Assembly: GCA_023424475.1 (NCBI GenBank)
Contig: JAFADX010000375.1
Location: 1-11,332, forward strand
Direction: 5' to 3'
Length of the DNA: 11,332 nt
Source of the DNA: Pseudomonadota bacterium
Lineage (GTDB): Bacteria > Pseudomonadota > Alphaproteobacteria > Acetobacterales > Acetobacteraceae
The position numbers and the translations under genes were made by a program. Under the pieces are notes generated by a model. The model saw only the letters and a program-made list of their open reading frames with translations, was not told the origin of the DNA and searched no databases. Positions 6,229 through 11,332 of the stretch are shown here, piece by piece; the first letter of the stretch is position 1, and every line of letters begins with the position of its first letter.

Positions 6229-6598
6229 GCGGTCGGTCCTGGAAAGCGGGCACGCTGGCGCGCCGGCAAGCGACAAGGGGCGCGCCGGCGGCGCGCCGGC
6301 CCGAACCGCCGGGCACTGCACCGCCGCCCGGGGCTGGCCGGCCATGCTGCGTTCCGACACCGGGGGAGGATGTGTCACCTTGGCCGGCCCGGACAAGGGC
6401 GACCGGCGCCGCGCCAGGGACTGCCCGGGCCGCGCGGCGCCACTTCCGGCGCGGTTCCCGGAGGCTGTCCGGGACGGCGCCAAGCGGCGCATGTCCATGT
6501 GCGGCAGCGGCCCGCGCCCCGCCCGGACCGCCCGGCGACGAGGTTCCCGGAGCAGGTGACCGGGCGGGAAGCCGGAGCCGGCTTCTCCAGGCGGTCTC
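6229..6598. other. 370-bp gap between flavin reductase and Gly-Asn repeat gene
   Basis: No convincing gene is found on either strand; open frames here are Arg/Pro-rich by-products of high G+C. It holds the 5' region of the flavin reductase, three copies of GGCGCGCCGG, and a small hairpin (GAAGCCGG 6568-6575 / CCGGCTTC 6578-6585). The hairpin lies just downstream of the minus-strand repeat-tail gene and could be part of its transcript end. No clear promoter could be assigned by eye. Confidence 0.5.
6257..6299. repeat. Three copies of GGCGCGCCGG upstream of the flavin reductase
   Basis: Exact 10-mers at 6257-6266, 6279-6288 and 6290-6299, each containing the palindrome GGCGCGCC. They lie about 29-71 bp upstream of the flavin reductase ATG. 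They could be operator-like sites or merely G+C-rich drift; one 8-bp palindrome three times in 43 bp is more than expected even in this base composition. Confidence 0.4.
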
Positions 6599-7066
6599 TC
6601 AGCGCTTGGTCACGCCGCCCTGGCCGGCGCGGAGGTTCCCCCCACCGAGATTCCCCGCACCGAGGTTGCCGGCGCCGAAGTTGCCCCCACCGCCGCCGAA
6701 ATTGCCGCCGCCTCCGCCGAAGTTGCCGCCCCCGGTGCCCCCGTTCCGGTAGCCCTGCGTCACCTGCTCGACCAGGCGTCCGCTGTCGCCGGAACGATCA
6801 TGCACCCAGGCGAAGATCGCCGCGATGCCCTTGCCGGAGATGCAGCGGATGGTCAGCGCCTCCTCGCCCCGCCAACTGAAGACGGTCTGGCGGTCCCGCG
6901 AAATGCTGGGCCGGAAGCCGAGGCCCTCCACGATGCGGGACCCGGTGGCGAGGCATTCCTCCTGGTCGGCGTTCGGCAATTCGACCCAGGCCGTGGTGAC
7001 CGAGGCGCCCATCGCGGGCGCCGATACCAGGGCGAGGAAGAGGCCAAGCGACGGAATGCGGGACAT
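6599..7066 (-). CDS. Secreted protein with glycine/asparagine pentad-repeat tail
   Basis: A 155-residue hypothetical protein. Residues 1-20 form a clear signal peptide (MSRIPSLGLF...SAPAMGA). The mature domain (about 21-107) has two cysteines, Cys38 (EECLATG) and Cys75 (TIRCISGKG), a likely disulfide, with a short alpha/beta core. From about 110 to 147 the tail is a repeat of GGGNF / GGGGGNF / GAGNL / GGGNL units, ending in a basic GGVTKR. The last three units have the x-x-x-N-L spacing of pentapeptide repeats, but the array is too short for a full pentapeptide-repeat helix. AAGGAGG sits 6 bp before the ATG, so the start is firm. I recognise the general style of small secreted proteins in this group but no named family. 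Surface or periplasmic binding is a guess only. Confidence 0.75.
   Translation of the reverse strand: MSRIPSLGLFLALVSAPAMGASVTTAWVELPNADQEECLATGSRIVEGLGFRPSISRDRQTVFSWRGEEALTIRCISGKGIAAIFAWVHDRSGDSGRLVEQVTQGYRNGGTGGGNFGGGGGNFGGGGGNFGAGNLGAGNLGGGNLRAGQGGVTKR
6626..6736 (-). repeat. In-frame tandem repeat encoding the GxGNF/GxGNL tail
   Basis: Imperfect 15- and 21-bp units within the 3' part of the secreted-protein gene, reading on the plus strand as repeated variants of CCGAAGTTGCC / CCGAGGTTGCC. Units differ in length by whole codons, which suggests growth by slippage without loss of frame. Confidence 0.7.
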
Positions 7067-7150
7067 GGGAACCTCCTTCCTGGCGCGTCATGGTCTGCGC
7101 CGGGAATGATGCGACGCCCGCACACGATTGTGGAGGGGTTCGCGCCGGCC

Positions 7151-7693
7151 TCAGCCGCCGGGCGCGGCACGGCGGTAGAGCAGGTGGCGGCGCATCGGGT
7201 GCCCTTCCGGCAGGCGCGGATGCCCGAACGCGCCGTCGGGCCGCATGCCGAGGCGCTCCATCAGCCGCCAGGACGGCTCGTTCCCCGGCACCGTGAAGGC
7301 GACGAGCTCGGGCAGCCGCAGCGTGCCGAAGCCGAAGCCGATCGCCATCCGCGCGGCTTCCTCCGCGATCCCGCGCCGGCGGAAGGCGGGGGAGATGCGC
7401 CAACCGACCTCGACCGCGGGGGTGAAACGCGCGGTCCAGGGGATGTTCAGCAGGCCCACCACGCCGACGAAGGGCGCGCCGCCGCGCTCCTCCACCACCC
7501 AGAAGCCCCAGCCGTGCTCGGCGAAATGGGCCTGGACGCGGGCCGCCCAGGCGTCGCTCTCGGCGCGCGTCATCACGGCCGGGAAGTGGCGCATGCTCTC
7601 CGCATCCCCGTTGATGGCGAAGAGCGGATCGAGGTCCTCCGCCCGCCAGGGGCGCAGGATCAGGCGGGGTCCCGCGAGCGTGACGGCTTCCAT
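7151..7693 (-). CDS. GNAT family N-acetyltransferase (RimJ/RimL-like)
   Basis: A 180-residue acetyl-CoA-dependent N-acetyltransferase. Residues 4-17 (VTLAGPRLILRPWR) are the usual opening of the Acetyltransf_3 / RimJ-RimL type. GWGFWVVEE and FVGVVGLLN (about 61-83) form the central strands. VEVGWRISPAFRRRGIAEEAARMAIGFGF (95-122) contains the pyrophosphate-binding loop RRRGIA. ELVAFTVPGNEPSWRLMERLGM (129-150) holds the conserved Asn138 and the C-terminal strand/helix. The start at 7693 fits family length, although no good Shine-Dalgarno precedes it. The gene is divergent from the CoA-transferase operon, with 64 bp between the start codons. Substrate (a protein N-terminus, amine or small molecule) cannot be told. 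Confidence 0.9.
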   Translation of the reverse strand: MEAVTLAGPRLILRPWRAEDLDPLFAINGDAESMRHFPAVMTRAESDAWAARVQAHFAEHGWGFWVVEERGGAPFVGVVGLLNIPWTARFTPAVEVGWRISPAFRRRGIAEEAARMAIGFGFGTLRLPELVAFTVPGNEPSWRLMERLGMRPDGAFGHPRLPEGHPMRRHLLYRRAAPGG

Positions 7694-7757
7694 GCGCCGG
7701 GAGGGTATCCCCGCGCGCAGCGGGCGCGTAGTAGCCTCGGACACGGAGGATCCGAGC

Positions 7758-8588
7758 ATGGCCATGACGACAGTGGACGCCCTTGCCGCGATGGTGCCCG
7801 ACGGGGCGCTGGTCGCGATGCCGCCCGACAATTCGCTGCCCTCGGTCGCGCTGGCCAAGGCGCTGATCCGCAAGGGGGCGCGGAACCTGCGCCTGCTCGG
7901 CGTGCCGGTCTCGGGCTTCGCCACCGACATCCTGATCGGCGCGGGCTGCGTCGCCGAGGTCGAGACCTCGGCCGTCTCGCTCGGCGAGGCCGGCTTCGCC
8001 CCGCGCTTCTCGGCCGCGCTGAAGCAGGGCCGCATCAGGGTGCGCGACGCCACCTGCCCGGCCATCCACACCATGCTGCAGGCGAGCGAGAAGGGCGTGC
8101 CCTTCATGCCGCTGCGCGGGATCATCGGCTCCGACATCCTCGCCAACCGGCCGGACTGGAAGGTCATCCCCAATCCCTTCGCCGGGACCGGCGAGGACCC
8201 GATCGTCCTCCTGCCCGCCAGGCAGCCCGACTTCGCGGTGTTCCATGCCGTCATGGCCGACGGCGAGGGCAATGTCTGGCTCGGCCGGCGGCGCGAATGC
8301 GCGACCATCGCCCATGCCTCGAAGGCCGCGCTGGTGACGGTCGAGCGCGTGGTCGAGGGCAATTTCCTCGAGGACGAGCGCCTCGCCTCGGGCGCGATCA
8401 GCGCCACCTATGTCACCGCGACGGCGATCGCCGCGCGCGGCGCGCGGCCTTCGGCCCTGCTCGACGAATACGGCTTCGACGGCGCCTACGTCACCGAATA
8501 CGCCCGCGCCGCGAAGACCGAGGAGGGCTTCCGCGCCTGGCTCGACCGCGAGGTCTTTGGCGCCGCGCAGAAGGTCGCCGCGGAATGA
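7758..8588 (+). CDS. Class I CoA-transferase, alpha subunit (GctA/IpdA-like)
   Basis: A 276-residue subunit of a two-subunit class I CoA-transferase-fold enzyme. Alignable segments with GctA/IpdA-type alpha subunits, from memory, are ALAKALIRKGARNLRLLG (31-48), the RIRVRDATCPAIHTMLQASEKGVPFMPLRGIIGSD stretch (92-126), VIPNPFAGTGEDPIVLLPARQPDFAVFHAVMADGEGN (136-172) and LVTVERVVE (192-200). The N-terminal loop where relatives have a glycine-rich Gx-GG/GW motif reads VAMPPDNSLPSVA (19-31), which is atypical. The ATG at 7758 is preceded by GGAGGA 7 bp upstream; a second ATG at 7764 is possible. The stop overlaps the beta-subunit start as ATGA, so translation is probably coupled. Substrate is unknown. 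Confidence 0.85.
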   Translation: MAMTTVDALAAMVPDGALVAMPPDNSLPSVALAKALIRKGARNLRLLGVPVSGFATDILIGAGCVAEVETSAVSLGEAGFAPRFSAALKQGRIRVRDATCPAIHTMLQASEKGVPFMPLRGIIGSDILANRPDWKVIPNPFAGTGEDPIVLLPARQPDFAVFHAVMADGEGNVWLGRRRECATIAHASKAALVTVERVVEGNFLEDERLASGAISATYVTATAIAARGARPSALLDEYGFDGAYVTEYARAAKTEEGFRAWLDREVFGAAQKVAAE

Positions 8589-9400
8589 GCCCGTCGGATC
8601 GCCGCAACGCGGAAGCGCAGCCGGGCGCCGGAGGCGTGGACCGGCCGGGCCGGGACATCGCCCCGGAAGAACGCCTCGCCGCCACGCTGGCCCGGCTGAT
8701 CCTCGATCCTTCCGCGCCGCCGGCCCGGCACATCGCGGTCGGCGCCGCCTCCCCCATCCCGGCGGCCGCCTGCTGGCTGGTGAAGCTGATGGGGCATCCG
8801 GTGCGGCTGTCCCTGCTGCACCGGCGCAGCGGCAATCCCTTCACCGAGGGCACGCGCGAACTCTTCGACCTCACCGGCCAGGGGCGGATCGACCTGTTCT
8901 TCCTCGGCGGCGGGCAGATCGACGGGCAGGCCAACCTGAACCTGGTCGGTACCGGCGAATGGCCCGGCATGGGCGTGCGCTTCCCGGGCTCCTTCGGCTC
9001 GGCCTTCATGTACTTCATGACCCCGCGCACCATCCTGTTCCGCGAGGAGCATTCCCCGCGCGTGCTGGTCGAGAAGGTGGACAACATCTCCGCCCCCGGC
9101 GTCTCGCCGCCCGGCGTGTTCCGCCGCGGCACGGCGCAGGCGCTGGTGACGGGCAGATGCGTCTTCCGCTTCCACCCGGACCGCGCCCGCTTCTCGCTGG
9201 AATCGCTGCATCCCGGCGAGACGGTGGACAGCGTCCGCGGGGCGACCGGCTTCGCCTTCGACGTCGAAGGCGACATCCCCGCGACGCCGGACCCGACCGA
9301 GGCGGAGCTTGCCCTGCTGCGCGGGGCGGTCTGCGACGAGATGGCCGAGACCTACCCCGAGTTCTGCAGGCGCGTCTGGGGCCGTTCCCGCGCGGCATGA
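8585..9400 (+). CDS. Class I CoA-transferase, beta subunit (GctB/IpdB-like), atypical active site
   Basis: A 271-residue partner of the preceding alpha subunit. Family landmarks are IAVGAASPIPAAACWLVKLMG (50-70), DLFFLGGGQIDGQANLNLVG (103-122), RFPGSFGSA (132-140), VEKVDNISAPG (162-172) and SLHPGETVDSVRGATGF (207-223). In glutaconate CoA-transferase the catalytic Glu54 sits in the segment VESG; here the matching strand reads LLHRRSG (77-83), with Arg81 where the Glu would be. The Mycobacterium pair IpdAB also departs from the transferase pattern and acts as a ring-cleaving hydrolase. The reaction here could therefore be hydrolysis rather than CoA transfer; that is inference from hand alignment. 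About 25 N-terminal residues are polar and extra. ATGA overlaps occur at both ends, with the alpha gene and the membrane-protein gene. Confidence 0.83.
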   Translation: MSPSDRRNAEAQPGAGGVDRPGRDIAPEERLAATLARLILDPSAPPARHIAVGAASPIPAAACWLVKLMGHPVRLSLLHRRSGNPFTEGTRELFDLTGQGRIDLFFLGGGQIDGQANLNLVGTGEWPGMGVRFPGSFGSAFMYFMTPRTILFREEHSPRVLVEKVDNISAPGVSPPGVFRRGTAQALVTGRCVFRFHPDRARFSLESLHPGETVDSVRGATGFAFDVEGDIPATPDPTEAELALLRGAVCDEMAETYPEFCRRVWGRSRAA

Positions 9401-9792
9401 CCGGGCGGCTGGCCGATCCGGCCCTGTCGGCGCTGGTCCTCTGGGCCGTGCTGCCGGCGGCGCTGCTGGTCGGCGGCACCTGCCTCGCCATGTGGCAGGG
9501 CCGGCGCGACTGGGTGGTGGTCGAGGGCATCGTGCGCTCGGCGCCGGAGCCCGGCGACCCGGCGGCAAGCTCCGAGATCGCCTATCGCGACGCGGCCGGC
9601 GAGGTCCGGGTGGCGCATCTGCGGCTGGCCTCGCCCAAGGGCCCGCCGCCGCGCGGCACGGTCATGACCTTCTCCCACCCGCTGGGCCAGCCCGGGGCGC
9701 TGCAGCCCGGCTCGCCGGCCCCGCTGCTGGCCGGCGCGGTGGCCGGCGGGCTGGTCGCCGCGCTCTGCGTCGCGATCGTGCTCGGGGTCTGA
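9397..9792 (+). CDS. Small membrane protein, DUF3592-like
   Basis: A 131-residue protein with two predicted membrane helices, about 9-33 (ALSALVLWAVLPAALLVGG...) and 107-130 (APLLAGAVAGGLVAALCVAIV). Between them is a soluble beta-rich domain: WVVVEGIVRSAPEP, SSEIAYRDAAGEVRVAHLRLASP and PPPRGTVMTFSHPLGQPGALQPG. That order (x-V-x-G-x-V, a Y-R-D-A-x-G-E-V strand, then a positively charged 'P-x-x-x-x-A-x-x-x' end before the second helix) is the layout of DUF3592 proteins, whose function is not established. Its ATG overlaps the CoA-transferase beta stop (ATGA), so it is translated with that operon although it has no evident metabolic role. The DUF assignment is by pattern recall and moderately sure. 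Confidence 0.75.
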   Translation: MTGRLADPALSALVLWAVLPAALLVGGTCLAMWQGRRDWVVVEGIVRSAPEPGDPAASSEIAYRDAAGEVRVAHLRLASPKGPPPRGTVMTFSHPLGQPGALQPGSPAPLLAGAVAGGLVAALCVAIVLGV

Positions 9793-9868
9793 CCTGCCGA
9801 CGGTGCGGTTCGACAAACGCGCCCCGCTGACGCATCTTCCGCCCCCGTTGAAGGAAGGGAATGCAGCC

Positions 9869-11101
9869 ATGGACGGCACCGCCGCCTCACCCAAGGGCCT
9901 CGCCACATCCCCGGGTGCGCTCGCCGGCCTGCGCGTCGTGGACCTGACGCGGGTGCTCGGCGGCCCCTACTGCACCATGGTCCTCTCGGACCACGGCGCC
10001 GAGGTCATCAAGCTCGAGCCCCCGCAGGGCGACGAGGTCCGCGACTGGGGCCCGCCCTTCAACACCGACGGCGACGCCTCCTATTTCGTCGGCGTCAACC
10101 GCAACAAGCGGTCGGTCGGCCTCGACCTCTCCAGGCCCGCGGGGCGCGAGGTGCTCCTGCGCCTGCTCGAAGGCGCCGACGTGCTGGTCGAGAACTTCAA
10201 GCCAGGCTCGATGGAGAAGTGGGGCCTCGGCTACGAGGCCGTGCTGTCGAAGACATTCCCGCGCCTGATCCATTGCCGCGTCTCGGGCTTCGGCGGCGAG
10301 GGTCCCCTCGGCGGCTTCCCGGGCTACGACGCCGTGCTGCAGGCGATGACCGGGCTGATGTCGATCAACGGCACCGAGACCTCGGGCCCGACGCGCCTGG
10401 GCAACCCGATCGTGGACATCGCGACGGGCCTGTTCAGCACCATCGCCATCCTGATGGCGCTGCACGAGCGCGAGAAGTCCGGCCGCGGCCAGTATTGCGA
10501 CATGACGCTGCACGATTGCGGCATGGCGCTGCTGCATCCGCATGCCGCGAACTACTTCCTGTCCGGCAAGCGGCCCAGGGCGACGGGCAATCCGCACCCG
10601 AACCTCGCGCCCTATTCCAAGTTCACGACGAAGACCTGCGAGATCTTCGTCGCCGCCGGCAACGACCCCGCCTTCCGCAAGTTCTGCGACTTCCTCGGCA
10701 TCCCCGAGGTCGCGAAGGACCCGCGCTTCGCCACCAACGGGGAGCGCGTGGTCAACCGGGCCGCGCTGACCGAGGTGCTGAACGCCCGCTTCGCGGAGGA
10801 GGACGGGCACGACCTGACGCGCCGCATGCTCGCCGCCGGCCTGCCGGCCGGCCCGGTCCTGCATGTGGACGAGGCGATGGCGGCCGAGCACACGGCGTTC
10901 CGCAACATGGTCGCCGAGATCGGCGACTTCCGTGCGCTGAACACGCCGATCAAGCTCTCCCGCACGCCGGGCGGGGCGCGGTCGCAGCCGCCGCGCTTCA
11001 ACCAGCATGGGCGGGAGGTGCTGCTTGCGCGCGGCTTCTCCGAGGCGGAGATCGCCGCACTCGAGAATGACGGCGTGATCGTCCAGGCGCGCCGCAAGTA
11101 A
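9869..11101 (+). CDS. CaiB/BaiF family CoA-transferase (class III)
   Basis: A 410-residue class III CoA-transferase, which moves CoA between organic acids through aspartyl intermediates. Conserved parts are LAGLRVVDLTRVLGGPYCTMVLSDHGAEVIKLE (18-50), NRNKRSVGLDL (77-87), ADVLVENFKPGSMEKWGLGY (103-122), and SGFGGEGPLGGFPGYDAVLQAMTGLMSING (139-168). Asp154 in PGYD is the expected catalytic residue. NPHPNLAPYSKF and the C-terminal TPIKLSRTPGG / PPRFNQHG blocks are also typical. Length is normal. The ATG at 9869 is chosen over 9803 because AAGGAAGGGA lies about 8 bp upstream and the extra 22 residues are not family-like. It lies 76 bp after the membrane-protein gene, so it could be read in the same transcript. 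Acyl substrate is unknown. Confidence 0.95.
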   Translation: MDGTAASPKGLATSPGALAGLRVVDLTRVLGGPYCTMVLSDHGAEVIKLEPPQGDEVRDWGPPFNTDGDASYFVGVNRNKRSVGLDLSRPAGREVLLRLLEGADVLVENFKPGSMEKWGLGYEAVLSKTFPRLIHCRVSGFGGEGPLGGFPGYDAVLQAMTGLMSINGTETSGPTRLGNPIVDIATGLFSTIAILMALHEREKSGRGQYCDMTLHDCGMALLHPHAANYFLSGKRPRATGNPHPNLAPYSKFTTKTCEIFVAAGNDPAFRKFCDFLGIPEVAKDPRFATNGERVVNRAALTEVLNARFAEEDGHDLTRRMLAAGLPAGPVLHVDEAMAAEHTAFRNMVAEIGDFRALNTPIKLSRTPGGARSQPPRFNQHGREVLLARGFSEAEIAALENDGVIVQARRK

Positions 11102-11137
11102 CCCCGCCATCACCGCGGCCTGGGCGCAACCGAGAAC

Positions 11138-11261
11138 GGGAACGGCTCCAGAGCATCTTCACCCGATCAGGTGGAATCGCCTGATCGGGTGAAGATGCTC
11201 GCCGAAACAAAGGGCTGGAGATGTTGCCGTGAGCCGGGGCGAATGGGAACGGCTCCAGAGC
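11138..11261 (+). repeat. 17-bp direct repeat GGGAACGGCTCCAGAGC, two copies
   Basis: Exact copies at 11138-11154 and 11245-11261, 107 bp apart. The first leads into the large palindrome. The second leads into CTCCTTTCGATCAGACGG, which looks like a diverged left arm of the same element without its right arm. The two are therefore probably one complete and one decayed or alternative copy of the same repeat family. Confidence 0.65.
11151..11200. repeat. Large perfect palindromic intergenic repeat
   Basis: Two 21-nt arms, 11151-11171 (GAGCATCTTCACCCGATCAG + G) and 11180-11200, are exact inverted copies around an 8-nt centre TGGAATCG. The plan GAGCAT...GTGGAATCG...ATGCTC matches the dispersed GAGCATGATC-type palindromes well known from intergenic regions of alphaproteobacteria such as rhizobia. 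It begins 49 bp after the CaiB/BaiF stop and could act as a transcript-end hairpin, but no T-run follows it. Confidence 0.85.
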
Positions 11262-11300
11262 TCCTTTCGATCAGACGGCACCGGCCCGCACCCCCACCCG

Positions 11301-11332
11301 GCCACCCATCCGGGATACTGTCGTTGGGTGGC
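11301..11332. other. Inverted repeat at the window's right edge
   Basis: GCCACCCA (11301-11308) pairs with TGGGTGGC (11325-11332) around 16 nt. The window ends on the right arm, so its full extent and role (terminator or repeat) cannot be judged. Confidence 0.35.

Noticed and set aside
7694..7757. Divergent promoter between the GNAT and CoA-transferase genes
   Set aside because: Promoters must lie in or near here, but I could not find -35/-10 pairs good enough to place them.
6800..8584. Upstream extension of the CoA-transferase beta frame
   Set aside because: It overlaps the alpha subunit and the divergent GNAT gene. The ATGA junction at 8585 gives the natural start.
9803..9868. Earlier start for the CaiB/BaiF protein
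   Set aside because: The added residues (MRFDKRAPLTH...) are not family-like, and the good purine-rich site precedes 9869 instead.
9887..11113. 408-codon minus-strand open frame opposite the CaiB/BaiF gene
   Set aside because: It is antisense to a well-conserved enzyme, has biased composition and shows no recognisable domain.

Overview
The window is about 70% G+C, with strongly G/C-biased third codon positions and dense, closely packed genes. Together with twin-arginine-type signals, a LivK-type binding protein and several CoA-transferases, this suggests an alphaproteobacterium, probably Rhodospirillales/Acetobacteraceae (Roseomonas-like). That placement is inference: no rRNA or marker gene is present. 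Most content is chromosomal metabolic and envelope genes. I see no integrase, transposase, CRISPR array, tRNA or rRNA gene.

Layout. (1) 1-1443, minus strand: a two-gene unit of a glycine-zipper/SH3 lipoprotein and, 4 bp downstream, a secreted WD40-repeat protein cut off by the window edge. (2) 1638-2756, plus: a solitary LivJ/LivK-like amino-acid binding protein with its own terminator. (3) 2911-3065, plus: a compact element with no protein-family match. A 19-codon GTG-start micro-ORF is preceded by a 15-nt perfect complement of the 16S rRNA 3' tail. Its own codons can pair back onto that site, and hairpins and a strong terminator follow. This is the most unusual part of the window. (4) 3144-5285, plus: an ankyrin-repeat protein and a formylglycine-type sulfatase/phosphonate-hydrolase-like enzyme, probably co-transcribed. 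(5) 5426-7693, minus: an orphan ribbon-helix-helix (antitoxin-like) protein with a terminator, a RutF/HpaC-like flavin reductase, a secreted protein with a Gly-Asn repeat tail, and a GNAT acetyltransferase. (6) 7758-9792, plus: two class I CoA-transferase subunits and a DUF3592-like membrane protein, chained by two ATGA stop/start overlaps. (7) 9869-11101, plus: a CaiB/BaiF (class III) CoA-transferase, followed by a large palindromic intergenic repeat and a degenerate partial second copy.

Working together. The class I pair and the CaiB/BaiF enzyme, about 75 bp apart, suggest acyl-CoA activation or degradation of an organic acid of unknown identity. The class I beta subunit appears to lack the usual catalytic glutamate, so the pair may not be an ordinary transferase. 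The binding protein, flavin reductase and antitoxin-like protein all lie without their usual partners, so they probably serve machinery encoded elsewhere.
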